Assembly: GCA_946894095.1 (NCBI GenBank)
Contig: OX335665.1
Span: forward strand, 6,644,001 to 6,708,000
Reading direction: 5' to 3'
DNA from: Incurvaria masculella
Taxonomy: Eukaryota > Arthropoda > Insecta > Lepidoptera > Incurvariidae
Length of the DNA: 64,000 nt
Shown here: one piece after another, positions 1 through 8,983 of the stretch
How positions within the stretch are numbered: position 1 is the first letter of the stretch
Layout of the letters: each line of letters opens with the position of its first letter
Program-made: the position numbers and the translations under genes
Notes under the pieces: model-generated
The model's database searches: none
What the model saw: only the letters and a program-made list of their open reading frames with translations
What the model was told of the DNA's origin: nothing

Positions 1-210
1 AAAAGCGGTTTTATAGACTCAGGATTCCTGATTACTGAATGCCAGGAATAGACCTGCTGTATTGTGTTGATCTCGGAACAGGAAACAAGATAGAGATGCG
101 ATGTAGCAGGACATCTCCTGGGCAACACCTTACGGCTTCGGCGGTGCGGAGGCGTAGGCATGTGGGCAGAGCGCAGATAGAACCTTCTGTCATCTCAGAA
201 GCTTTTATGT

Positions 211-561
211 GACAGGAAATGGATAGCTAATACCACACCCACCGCCATGATATTAGCCCAATACACCACATTCCCGAAGGGATGAGGTGCCATGCCAGGA
301 GCTTCCCTTTTTGAGCACTGCCACATTGAACTGGATGGAAAACGCGAGAATTTTTCGTTCACCATCTTTTCATCAAATGCGATGGTATCAACCAGGGCGG
401 GCTTAACCCTGTCGCTTATAAGGGGATGGGGTAATCTCCAATTTTATATGGATTCCGAACTATGGAACATCTCCGCATTGAATCTTGAAATAAAAACGGG
501 CCGGGATTTGAACCCAGACCTCTGGAATGGAAGCCAAGTCCTACTAAGCAACGAGCCGCTC
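211..561 (-). mobile_element. SINE with tRNA-like head
   Basis: Read on the minus strand, this has a tRNA-like head at 500-561 with a B-box-like GGTTCAAATCC. It is followed by the shared SINE body, containing GGTACCATCGCATT-like and GGGCTAATATCAT-like segments, and ends near a TCC-rich tail at 211. The same body and tail recur at 3562-3897, 25215-25785, 27406-27817, 37096-37464 and 47636-48024. It is a decayed copy. Confidence 0.7.
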
Positions 562-693
562 ATGCGAACCCCCGACAGAGGGCTCTGGCGCAGACTGTAC
601 GATTGCTTTAGGTGGAAAGTGACACGATTTCGGAACAATGCATAGGTATAAACGGAAGAAATACTCTACTTGTCTGACGGAATGGACCAAGTT

Positions 694-764
694 CCAAGCG
701 CCAGCGGCTGCGTAGAACCAAAACTATATCGGAGTATGTTTCTGCGCAGCCGGTGGCGCTTAGA
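694..764. repeat. Short foldback repeat
   Basis: AAGCGCCAGCGGCTGCG near 696 is the near-perfect reverse complement of CGCAGCCGGTGGCGCTT near 746, with about 30 bp between. It may be the core of a small foldback element. No coding support was seen around it; the rest of 565-1190 shows nothing I recognise. Confidence 0.4.
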
Positions 765-1193
765 GGGAGTGAGGGTAGTAAACATAAATACTATATTCAA
801 TGTCCTAAGGATACTTTCAAAGGTTTTGGTGCATTTCCCACGACTATGTTTATTTAGATTTCCACTGTTCGTGACGTTTACGCATATACAGTGTAAAGCT
901 TATGGTTTGGCCGATTCAAATATAGTTAAATTTGCTACTAGCTTATGGTTTATCGCTGTGACGCTACACAAGTACCCCATCCTTATCACTTTCATACTCC
1001 TATACAGCTTTACCCATAGACCTGTCTCACCTAGCATCTACAGCGCGGCGAATGAGTTGAATTCGAATTTCAACGCTGAGTAACCGAAAAGCTATCGCCG
1101 CCAACGGTCTCGCTCGTGTTCCGCGTCGCTATAATCTACAAAAATACCAAAAAACGTGAGTTCTGGTGCCTGTTCGCTTCACCTCGTCTCCAG

Positions 1194-1283
1194 CTCATCC
1201 AAGGACAATTCGCGTGTGGCGGCCACCTTCCTACTGGGACAGTTCCGGATCCAGCAGAACCTCCTGGACTTCGCGGCTACAGG
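1194..1283 (+). CDS. Probable internal exon of a + strand gene (first seen)
   Basis: A strong pyrimidine-rich acceptor (CACCTCGTCTCCAG) precedes the segment and a consensus donor (GG|GTGAGT) follows it. The 90 bp are open in the frame entered at phase 2 and left at phase 2, giving a peptide that begins SSKDNSRVAATFLLGQ and ends LLDFAATG. Codon choice is GC3-rich, like the other exons here. The reverse strand has no matching splice sites. I do not recognise the family. I place it upstream of the zinc-finger exons only because the strand agrees and a candidate linking exon at 3428-3501 would keep the frame; it could belong to a separate gene. Confidence 0.55.
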
Positions 1284-1529
1284 GTGAGTTCTACCATTGT
1301 CCTTCCTCTCAAGCCTTGGCGTAGCTGTCACCGCAATAAGCCTGTAACCCTTCAAGCATGAAATAAATAGATTTAGGAAGAAGTAAAGAACTTTAAAAAC
1401 CAGCGACATAACTAGTCCGCGCCACCAGCTTACTTCTTCGGTAAAGGTAAGCTTCGTACTGTATATCCGTAAACATCAAGTATAATTTTCCCACGTCGAC
1501 TTCTGAAACAAGATAGAATCAAAGGGACT

Positions 1530-1735
1530 ATCTACCCCAGTGACGGATTTACCAGCAGGCTGAGTAGGCTGGACCCTAGGGTAGCAGATTTTAGGGGCGG
1601 CAAAGGGACCGATTTTTTTTCATGCTGCAAATAGATGCTGCCTGTGCCGAAAGTAAATACGGCCCATGCCGACCGCAATTGAGGCCGGAAAGAGCGAATT
1701 TTGTGGCCTGTTAGAGCCACAGAGTGCCTGTGTTA
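1530..1735. repeat. Dispersed repeat fragment (GGGGCGGCAAA type)
   Basis: The segment shares CAGTGACGGATTTACC and AGGGGCGGCAAA-like blocks, in opposite orientation, with 3280-3362 (GGGGCGGCAAA, AAATCCGTCGCTG). The two are decayed copies of one dispersed repeat that I recall as common in lepidopteran introns; it has no coding capacity here. Confidence 0.5.
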
Positions 1736-1740
1736 TTATA

Positions 1741-2870
1741 CAAGCAATTCAACATGTCATACATTTCACCACTTGACATGTTTATCTACAATTTGCGTAG
1801 TTACGTTTGGTTGCGGCGTGAGATCGAGTGGCATGACCACTAAGGTCCGTCGGACCTAATTGACTGCACGACCAAAGCGTATTTTTTGTAAATATATATT
1901 TTTTGTGAATATTGTTCACAATACAATATTAATTACGGGAAAGAGTTGTTGTTCAGGACGACGATAGGATAGGATAGTTTTGTAAATATAATTTAATTAA
2001 GTTTGTAATAAGATTTATAAAGAATAAAATATAAGTATAGGATATTAAATATAGATAGTTATTAATGTTATTAGCCTTGTAAGATAGTTGTATTGATATT
2101 TGTAATTATTTTGTAACTAGCTTGTATTTACGTAGTTTTAGTCTTACTTAATAAAATATACCACAGACCATGTTTCACTGGAGCGATAGCTGAGATGTTC
2201 ACTCGAGACGGAAAGCAAAAGTATGAGTCATCGCAGAGTACCGTTATGATGAGTCACGCATAGCGGTACTCGGGCCGAGACGCGCGGGGGCGCTGTACGG
2301 AGCGATCCTATTGGCCGGCGGCCCAGCGCAAGGGGCGGGATGCGCGTCGCCGGCGGTCGCTCTGGCGCGATGATAAACCGCACGTTTCGGCCCAGAAAAT
2401 CAGTTCGGGTTAGAGCTCCTACCAGGGTTCACCTAGAGTTGGCACCACTACCTTGAGCTTCGGTTCGGTTTTGGGAGAGCGCGAGTGTACACTCCGCCAG
2501 CCTTCCGATAGAGCACGGACGTGCCGGACTGTTGAGCTTGCTCGCTGCCGGTGTCGTTGACGCAGCCAGAGGGTCTCGGTGGCCGGACTTTCGTCCGGAC
2601 CGACTGGCTGTTCGTCCGTTGCTCTAGCGTGAGTGTACGCTCCGCTCAGGACCCTGGTACTACGTTCGCCCGTCTCGAGTGGGCGTCTCTGCGACTCGCT
2701 CCGGTGCGCACCGCCTGCGGTACCGTAGAGCAAGAAAAGAGTTGTTTCTATTTCGCGCGCCCCGCATCTCTTCCCGTGTGACCGCCGTCAGCGTCGAGAC
2801 CCGGCGGATCGTCGAGGCAACCTGGAAGCACCGTCCTCCTGAGCTACGATCCTTCACAGTTGTTTAATTA
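1741..2870. other. Unassigned block, possibly an LTR or old retroelement leader
   Basis: An AT-rich half (1741-2160), starting TGTTATTATAC and containing AATAAAATA signals, abuts a GC-rich half (2190-2870) that has no convincing long frame and no paired splice sites. TG-start, polyadenylation-like signals and a GC-rich leader would suit an LTR retrotransposon remnant, but I found neither a matching CA end with target duplication nor a second copy in the window. Confidence 0.25.
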
Positions 2871-3033
2871 GGAAAAAAAAAAGTTACAAGTTCATTAACA
2901 AACATTGTTCAATCTTTGCAGTCAATGTCCGCAACGCAGATAAAGCGTAGGTATAATCTTAAACACTGTGTTAGTAGGAGGCATTCATTACGGGACGAGG
3001 GACTGTAGGAGAATTCCAAATTATGGGTATATA

Positions 3034-3106
3034 TACCTGGTGGCGAAATTGGTAGACGCAATACCCGCGAATGGTATGTTTTGCTGGTTCGGGTCCAGCC
3101 TTGCAG
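3034..3106 (+). pseudogene. tRNA-Leu-like relic of bacterial/organellar type
   Basis: Bases 3041-3060 read TGGCGAAATTGGTAGACGCA, the D-arm signature of bacterial and plastid tRNA-Leu; eukaryotic cytosolic tRNA-Leu instead has a GGCCGAGTGG-type start. It is followed by a perfect 5 bp stem with a 7-base loop (ATACC/GGTAT, 3061-3077) and a perfect 5 bp T-stem with a 7-base loop (GCTGG/CCAGC, 3083-3099). Base 33 is G instead of T, position 58 is G instead of A, and the acceptor strands do not pair, so it is not a working tRNA. The long variable arm of a Leu tRNA is missing. Confidence 0.45.
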
Positions 3107-3427
3107 TATATTCGCAAAGTAGTTCTTTTTACTGGGCTCCTTCTTCAATTAATGTGTCCTTGCTTCACGATCGATTATACATACATACATGTCACATTCC
3201 TTGGAATAAGCGACGTACTTGCTTAGTACGAAAAAGTATATTTACTTAAATAGTAATTAATTTTATTGTGAATTGTGAATAGGCTATCGAATTGTAGAGG
3301 TCGGTAGGGGCGGCAAAAATTAAATTGCTTATGGGCGGCAAATGTGTAAATCCGTCGCTGATCCATCCTGATAGTGTTTCTGAAAACGCAAATGTGCAGA
3401 TCCTGCAGGAGCCTAGTTGACGTAAAG

Positions 3428-3501
3428 ATATCCAGTGATGCAGCCAGGAAGTTACAGAAAGCCCACGGGCACTTGGTTGAAGATGGGTGCTAATGATAAA
3501 G
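3428..3501 (+). CDS. Candidate linking exon of the zinc-finger gene
   Basis: The donor AAAG|GTGAGT at 3501/3502 is consensus. Entered at phase 2 after GTAAAG, the segment reads through a peptide containing MQPGSYRKPTGTWLKMG and leaves at phase 1, which would join the exon at 1194 to the exon at 5089 in frame. The acceptor is poor in pyrimidines, and a second AG at 3434-3435 would give phase 1 instead. No family is recognised. It could equally be intronic sequence with a chance donor. Confidence 0.3.
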
Positions 3502-3561
3502 GTGAGTGTATGCTACGTTAATAACCATACGATACTAAATACCAATATCTACGTCTTGTCA

Positions 3562-3897
3562 GCCATTGTAGCTCAGTGTGCGACGCCTTGCGAATCGATA
3601 AGATGGGGCAGCACCTCTGAGCGCGGTTTGGTTTTGGATGGGTGAACATTTGCAACCGTTGAGGCTGGCCGTGGTTCGCATTCCAAGTAAAATTGTAGGG
3701 TTAATCCTGCCCGGGTTGGTACCATCGCATTGAATGAATGATGGTCGAAGCGGCAATGAAAATTGTCCGTGTTTTCCATCCGGTTCAATGTAGCCGTGCA
3801 ATATAAGGAAGGTCCTGGCATGGCACCTAGTTCCCATGTGGTGTGTTAGGCTAATACGGTCAGTTCGGTATTAGCCATGCATGTCCAGTTACATATT
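3562..3897 (+). mobile_element. SINE, 5S-like head, diverged
   Basis: Same architecture as the copy at 47636: a head with GGTTTGGTTTTGGATGGGTGAA (5S C-box-like part TTGGATGGGTGAA), then the common body with GGGTTGGTACCATCGCATT and the tail ending CATGTCCAGTTACAT. The 5S-like head is more decayed than at 47636 or 25215. Confidence 0.75.
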
Positions 3898-4180
3898 TAT
3901 ATTTTTTAATAACAGACACTATATTAATTAATTATAATAATGTCATAATTCGTTTCATACATGCTCTACAACCTGACTACGTACCTGACCTTTACTAAGT
4001 TGTAAACACATTAGTAACTGGAGTAACTGAGTAAGAAGTAACTGGTCCCGCTGCATCGAAACAGATTTGAAAGAGTTGGAATAAGCAGCAGAAATGTGCG
4101 AGGAATAGAATAAACTGTAGAGCGGCGCGACAAAAGGTAACGATAACGTAAATGACTGAAACAGCTGAACAGCATACCAT

Positions 4181-4569
4181 CCCTCTGATGCTAAATGTGT
4201 CGGTCTGCCTGCGCCAAGTGGTTGCGTTGCCTAAATAAGGCGCCTGAAAAAGTAGTTATTGTAACAAAAATATATTAATAAAGTAAATTGCTGCAAATAA
4301 CGAAGCATGAAATTTACACTCTTGCTTAGTAATACCAAAACTAGTTAATCTTTGGTGGCATTTCGCAGTTATAGGCGATTTACGTTACAGATATAACTTC
4401 AGGTATATTACAAAACCGACTGGTTTTTGTTGTATAATGAATAGGTATCAACATGTCCAGACAAAAGGCATATTCATCAGCAGGAACATACCAAGATCTA
4501 TTTTGTATAGCCAATCTAGCTAACGCAACTACTTGGCGCAGGCAGACCGACATATTTAGCATTAGAGGG
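4181..4569. mobile_element. Foldback MITE with about 45 bp inverted ends
   Basis: The left end CCCTCTGATGCTAAATGTGT and its continuation through CTGCCTGCGCCAAGTGG is repeated as the reverse complement at the right end (CTTGGCGCAGGCAGACCG ... TTAGCATTAGAGGG), with few mismatches over about 45 bp. The roughly 390 bp element has no open frame. No clear target duplication was seen. Confidence 0.75.
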
Positions 4570-4701
4570 TTGGTCTCTAATCTGTGAACTCAGATTCAGC
4601 CATTTACCTTATTGTGACCAAAAATTTCGTGCCCTCCTGGAATATTAAGAAGATGCTAGACATTGGTGATAGTTTCGAGTTGCTCAACGGCCCGGTAAGA
4701 A

Positions 4702-5050
4702 CCTGAGCCGGTAGTCTAAGTTGTCACCTAAATTGGCGTTACGGCAAACCGATCGACTGGCGTTTTCAATTGTATTGAAATTGAAGAGCGCGCGCAGCGG
4801 GCGTTAAGCGAACTAACATTTGCGAGTCCGAGCTTGATTTGACAGCTTACTCAACGTTGCCGTAAATACGTCGACGTTGCCGTTTAGGTCCACTCCGCGT
4901 TTTCATACATTAAATCGGAAGTCCGCGTTTGACTTTGACAGCTTGAAGAAGTAAAACCACAGAATATCTAGTAAAAACTTGTATGGAGTTTGGAGAAAAC
5001 GCCAGTCGATCGGTTTGACGTAAACGCCAATTTCGGTGAGAACTCAGACT
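4702..5050. mobile_element. MITE family A, decayed copy
   Basis: It shares the blocks TTGTCACCTAAATTGGCGTT, GCAAACCGATCGACTGGCG and CTAGTAAAAACTTGTATGGA with the better copies at 7257, 33596, 37905 and 40971. Ends are eroded relative to the family terminus CAGAGCCCGTAGTCCCAG. It lies just upstream of the exon at 5089. Confidence 0.75.
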
Positions 5051-5088
5051 GCCCACTCTGGTTCCAATAAGGTTGGATTCACCTGCAG

Positions 5089-5219
5089 GAATTCCTCTGA
5101 AACGGAGCGGGTCGGCCGGCAGGTTCCTGGATAGATTTCTGCCGCGCGTGTTCCGTCGGCCGGCGGCGCTGTCCGTCACGCTGGAGGGGGACACGCCCTC
5201 CGCCGTCACGCTGAACGAG
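5089..5219 (+). CDS. Probable exon of the zinc-finger gene
   Basis: Bounded by CACCTGCAG| and GAG|GTGATA, this GC-rich 131 bp segment is open at phase 1 in and phase 0 out. The peptide contains IPLKRSGSAGRFLDRFLPRV and VTLEGDTPSAVTLNE. Phase 0 fits the next exon at 5754 exactly. The complementary strand is also open between a plausible acceptor and donor (reading VTAEGVSPSSVTDSAAG), so strand assignment rests on phase agreement with its + strand neighbours. No known domain was seen; the segment is basic and proline-containing. Confidence 0.55.
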
Positions 5220-5235
5220 GTGATACCTTCTGAGG

Positions 5236-5687
5236 TTTTTAGGGTTCCGTACCCATAGGGTGCCAAACGGAGCCCTATTATTAAGCCTCCTCTGTCCGCC
5301 GGTCCGTCCGTCACAGGTCTGTATCTCATGAACCGTAATAGGTAGACATCTGATTTAACAACGTGTGCATTTCTGTTGCCGCTTTAACGTCGTAAGATTT
5401 GAGGGCGCACATGTGCACATTTACCGTATTTGGCCTGTTGACAACACTGGCACGTCATTAACACAGTATGACTGTAACAAACGTCATGTATAATGTATAT
5501 ATGTTGTATGTCAAATGAAGTTTGACATTTGACAGGTGGCTGGGTTGGGTTGCCATGTAAAAATCTTAATGTTAGTTCCATTGTACGCCACGCCGGTTCT
5601 CTTTCCGCACGGACTCTAACGTGATTTCTTAGGGTCAAATCTTGTATAATGGTACGGAACCCTTCGTGTACGAGTACGACTAGTCAC
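5236..5687 (+). repeat. GGGTTCCG repeat family, copy 1
   Basis: It starts TTTTTAGGGTTCCGTACCC, carries the CCGTCCGTC-rich and TGTATCTCATGAACCGTAA segments and ends with the GGTACGGAACCCTTCGTG block of the family. The middle is replaced by unrelated sequence. Other copies are at 6907, 8301, 13200, 14336, 22414 and 22789. Confidence 0.75.
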
Positions 5688-5753
5688 ATACAAAAATGTT
5701 TGATGTTCACCTGTCGGCCAATATGGTTGTAATGGTGAGATTTTGTGTTTCAG

Positions 5754-5854
5754 CCGACAAGAGTGGATCTGGAAAAGGGGGACCAAGGCAGGATTACACA
5801 GGACCCACGTGACATCAGCTTCGCCTGCCATCTCTGCGACTATATGACTGACAG
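5754..5854 (+). CDS. Exon encoding the Cys half of a C2H2 zinc finger
   Basis: The acceptor TTTTGTGTTTCAG| and donor GACAG|GTCTGG bound 101 bp, open at phase 0 in and phase 2 out. The peptide begins PTRVDLEKGDQGRITQ and ends with a CHLC zinc knuckle followed by DYMTDR. Joined to the exon at 7701 it forms C-x2-C-x12-H-x4-H with a leucine three residues before the first His, the classical C2H2 pattern, probably for nucleic-acid or protein binding in the nucleus. The intron splits the finger between the Cys and His pairs. The 3' part of this exon and its donor are the founding unit of the tandem array at 5782-6890. Confidence 0.8.
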
Positions 5855-6890
5855 GTCTGGCAAGTCTCTTTTTCTTCCATAACAGTAGAGCTGAATAAGT
5901 GTACCAAGGCGGGACTGAACATCAGCTTCGCCTGCCATCTCTGTGACTTTACGACGGACAGGTCTGACAGGTATCTTTTTCTTGCATAACACTAGGGCTG
6001 AATAAGTGGACCAAGGCGGGACACAACAGGACCCACGTCACATCAGCTTCACCTGCCATCTCTGCGACTATACGACTGTCAGGTCTGGCAAGTCTCTTTT
6101 TCTGCCGTAACAGTAGAGCTGAATAAGTGTACCAAGGCGGGACTGAACATCAGCTTCGCCTGCCATCTCTGTGACTTTACGACGGACAGGTCTGACAGGT
6201 ATCTTTTTCTTACATAGCACTAGGGCTGAATAAATGGACCAAGGCGGGTCACAGCGGAACCCACGTCACATCAGCTTCACCTGCCATCTCTGCGACTATA
6301 CGACTGTCAGCTCTGGCAAGTCTCTTTTTCTGCCATAACAGTAGAGCTAAATAAGTGTACCAAGGCGGGACTGAACATCAGCTTCGCCTGCCATCTCTGT
6401 GACTTTACGACGGACAGGTCTGACAGGTATCTTTTTCTTACATAGCACTAGGGCTGAATAAATGGACCAAGGCGGGTCACAGCGGAACCCACGTCACATC
6501 AGCTTCGCCTGCCATCTCTGCGACTATACGACTGTCAGGTCTGGCAAGTCTCTTTTTCTTCCATAACAGTAGAGCTGAATAAGTGTACCAAGGCGGGACT
6601 GAACATCAGCTTCGCCTGCCGTCTCTGAGACTTTACGACGGACAGGTCTGACAGATATCTTTTTCTTACATAACACTAGGGCTGAATAAGTGGAACAAGG
6701 CGGGACACAGCGGAACCCACGTCACATCAGCTTCGCCTGCCATCTCTGAGACTTTACGACGGACAGGTTTGACAGATATCTTTTTCTTACATAACACTAG
6801 GGCTGAATAAGTGGAACAAGGCGGGACACAGCCTGCCATCTCTGCGACTATACGAAGGACTGGTTTAACAAGTCTCCATCTTGTCTGTGC
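5782..6890 (+). repeat. Tandem array of half-zinc-finger exon units (121/107 bp dimer)
   Basis: Units begin at the ACCAAGGC(A/G)GG motif at 5782, 5903, 6010, 6131, 6238, 6359, 6466, 6587, 6694 and 6815. They alternate 121 and 107 bp, the short type lacking 14 bp, so the higher-order period is 228 bp; the unit at 6694 is again 121 bp and the last is truncated. Each contains about 70 bp of coding-like sequence for the CHLC half-finger, a donor-like GTCTG(G/A) and a pyrimidine tract ending in AG. The unit at 6238 has lost the GT donor. Units at 6587 and 6694 carry TGA in place of the second Cys codon. Confidence 0.9.
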
Positions 6891-6906
6891 TGGAAATCAT
6901 ACTGGA

Positions 6907-7105
6907 TTTTTAGGGTTCCGTACCCAAACGGTGCCAACGGGGCCCTATTAGTAAACCTCCGCTGTCCATCTGTCAGTATGTCAGCGGGCTGTATCTCATA
7001 TACCGTTATAAGTAGACAGTTGAAATTTTCTTAGTGTATTTTTGTTGCCTCTATAACAAATATTAAAAAAATATATAGGCAGGCCCCATACAAGAATCGC
7101 TATGT
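6907..7105 (+). repeat. GGGTTCCG repeat family, copy 2 (3' truncated)
   Basis: It starts TTTTTAGGGTTCCGTACCC and follows the family to the CCCATACAAGAA region, where it is cut off by a SINE tail fragment at 7106. Together with copy 1 it brackets the half-finger exon and its tandem array. Confidence 0.75.
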
Positions 7106-7247
7106 TTTGATCTGTGTTTTCCATCCAGTTCATTGTAGCCGTGGTCATAAAGGGAAGGTCCTGGTATGGCACCTAATTCCTTCGGGAATGCGGTGTATTG
7201 GGCTGATATCATGACGGTGGGTCTGGTATTAGCCATTCATGTTTAGG
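7106..7247 (+). mobile_element. SINE tail fragment
   Basis: Contains TGTGTTTTCCATCCAGTTCA, GGGAATGCGGTGTATTGGGC and GGTATTAGCCATTCATGT, the last part of the shared SINE body. The head is absent. Confidence 0.7.
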
Positions 7248-7256
7248 CGTAAGTAT

Positions 7257-7622
7257 CAGAGCCCGTAGTCCCAGCTGTCACCTAAATTGGCGTTTACGGC
7301 AAACCGATCGACTGGCGCTTTCAAATGTATGGAGAAATTGAAGAGCGCGCGCAGTGGGCGTTAAGCGAACTAACATTTGCGAGTCCGAGTTTGATTTGAC
7401 AGCTTACTCAACGTTGCCGTAAATATGCCGTAAATACGTCGACGTTGCCGTTTACGCCGACTTCGCGTTTTCATACAAATCGGAAGTCCGAGTTTGACTT
7501 TGACAGCTTGAAGAAGTAAATCCATAGAATATCTAGTAAAAACTTGTATGCAGTTTGAAGTTTTTACGGAACTTCGAAGTTCCGTAAACGCCAGTTTAGG
7601 TGACAACTGGCACAGCAGCTCA
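7257..7622. mobile_element. MITE family A copy
   Basis: The left end CAGAGCCCGTAGTCCCAG with TGTCACCTAAATTGGCG is mirrored on the right by CGCCAGTTTAGGTGACAACT. An inner self-complementary GGAACTTCGAAGTTCC lies near 7568. It has no coding capacity. It ends less than 100 bp before the exon at 7701, so the exon's branch region lies next to the element. Confidence 0.85.
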
Positions 7623-7700
7623 GAGCCCTGCGAAAAGTGAAAAGTATACGTTTGTTTCTGATTCCTCAACAATATTATTCACTCGAGGTAAATCTTCCAG

Positions 7701-8012
7701 GATAACCCTCCTCGACCGTCACCTATTGGACGACCACAGAATCGGCCTCGACAATCTCCTCATGCTGGTGATGGCAAAGATCAAGACCGACGGTGACGTC
7801 AGAAACGTTAGAACTGGTCGCAACTTCTACTACAAGACACTGTCTAAAGACACTCACGAGTTGGACGCGACTATGCTCTTTGAGAGATTGCGCGACTGGG
7901 AGAGGAGAGAGTACAGGACGGTCGGCACTAACACGTGCGAGGTCGCCCCGACCTCGTCGGCCGGCCTGAACAGCTGCGATGAGGTGACCAAGCAGCTGGA
8001 AAAGATGCTGAG
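7701..8012 (+). CDS. Exon with the His half of the C2H2 finger
   Basis: The acceptor AAATCTTCCAG| and donor CTGAG|GTAATT bound 312 bp, phase 2 in and phase 2 out, 103 complete codons with clear coding bias. It opens with ITLLDRH and a second His five residues on, completing the zinc finger begun at 5754. The following 90 residues are charged and helical-looking (RERLRDWERREYR-like stretch, TKQLEKML at the end) and match nothing I recognise. The next exon at 10334 continues in frame. Family outside the finger is unknown. Confidence 0.85.
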
Positions 8013-8018
8013 GTAATT
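8005..8018 (+). promoter_or_regulatory. Splice donor copied by a target-site duplication (left copy)
   Basis: ATGCTGAGGTAATT spans the exon 3' end and its GT donor. The identical 14-mer recurs at 8681-8694, on the other side of the inverted SINE pair, as expected of a retroposon target duplication. Either copy could in principle serve as donor; use of the right copy would retain the whole insertion in the exon. Confidence 0.8.
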
Positions 8019-8138
8019 TTATGTATTTAATGGATACGACATTACCGTTGTCTCATTAATTTGAGTTTCTGCGACATCTACATTTGAAGCATTGTAATCA
8101 GATTTTGAAATTCTGTAAAAGTATTGGTCGTGACATTC

Positions 8139-8212
8139 GTCGGAAGCAGGATTTGAACCTGCGACCTTTGGATTAAATGTCCACTGCTCTAAACCAACTG
8201 AGCTATCCCGAC
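8139..8212 (-). pseudogene. tRNA-Lys(TTT)-like head, probably inactive
   Basis: A full cloverleaf can be drawn on the minus strand: acceptor GTCGGGA/TTCCGAC (one G-T pair), D-stem GCTC/GAGC, T-stem GCAGG/CCTGC with loop TTCAAAT, and anticodon TTT. The universally conserved T33 is A and the first anticodon-stem pair is G-A. I read it as the head of a SINE, not a working tRNA gene; intact A and B boxes could still promote transcription by RNA polymerase III. Confidence 0.7.
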
Positions 8213-8300
8213 ACTTGTTGAGCTTGTTTTAGAGCAGTGGACATGTAATCCAAAGGTCGCAGGTTCAAATCCTGCTTCCGACGAATGTCACGACCAATAC

Positions 8301-8618
8301 TTTTTAGGGTTCCGTACCCAAAGGGTGAAAACGGAACCCTATTACTAAGCCTCCGCTGTCCGTCCGTCCGTCCGTCCGTCCGTCCGTCCGTCTGTCCGTC
8401 TGTCACAGGGCTGTATCTCAGTAACCGTAACAGGTAGACAGCTGAAATTTTCACAGAGTGTGTATTTATTTTGCCGCTATAACAACAAATAGGTAAGATT
8501 AAAAAATAATTCAAATTAAAGGGGGCTCCCATACAAAAAACGTGATTTTTTTGTTTTATTTTTTACGATGGTACGGAACCCTTCGTGTGCGAGTCCGACT
8601 CGCACTTGGCCGGTTTTT
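8301..8618 (+). repeat. GGGTTCCG repeat family, copy 3 (full length)
   Basis: The best full copy, running from TTTTTAGGGTTCCGTACCC to CGCACTTGGCCGGTTTTT. It has a CCGT tetranucleotide run near 8354-8390 and an internal inverted pair (GGGTTCCGTAC near the start, GTACGGAACCC near the end). It sits inside the right arm of the inverted SINE pair, so it is the younger insertion. Confidence 0.85.
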
Positions 8619-8983
8619 CAGATTATTTTCAAAATCTGATTACAATGCTTCAAATGTAGATGTCGCTGAAACTCAAATTAATGCTGAGGTAATTATAAAA
8701 TTTGAGATTAGCCCGGTTTCCACACATTTAAGGGGTTCCTACAAAGATGTCGCAGAGCTCACCTTAGTTAGGGCAACTTGTTTTCTACATCAAAGCATGT
8801 AAGATTTAAGTATTTTTTTCTTGAATATATTTTGAAATCCTAATGCTCATCTCTTATGTTCTTTTATGTTAAGCATTTCATGTTCCAATAAAAAACTTTT
8901 GATAAAATTTAAAAGCATATACGACTACGTACTGATTAAATGAAGTTGTTGGCATAATTTAAACCAAATATTCAACCATGAGC

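Larger units (their letters stand above)
8019..8680. mobile_element. Head-to-head inverted pair of tRNA-Lys-derived SINEs
   Basis: The left arm (minus orientation, 8019-8212) carries a tRNA head and a body with ATGCTTCAAATGTAGATGTC read on that strand. The right arm (8224-8300 plus 8619-8680) repeats the last two thirds of the tRNA and the body in + orientation, so about 150 bp form a long hairpin around a short centre. A 14 bp target duplication flanks the whole. A third, tRNA-less foldback copy lies at 19605-19810. The right arm was later split by the repeat at 8301-8618. Confidence 0.8.

Noticed and set aside
2923..2951. Mini-exon with ATG after CAATCTTTGCAG
   Set aside because: The acceptor is good, but the roughly 28 bp segment fits no neighbouring phase without a stop, and start and donor are weak.
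5903..6814. Array copies as mutually exclusive alternative zinc-finger exons
   Set aside because: No copy offers an acceptor in phase 0 without an in-frame stop upstream of the knuckle, and two copies have TGA in the knuckle. Kept as a question, not a call.
8139..8212. Functional tRNA-Lys gene
   Set aside because: A33 instead of T33, an anticodon-stem mismatch and an inverted SINE context argue against it.
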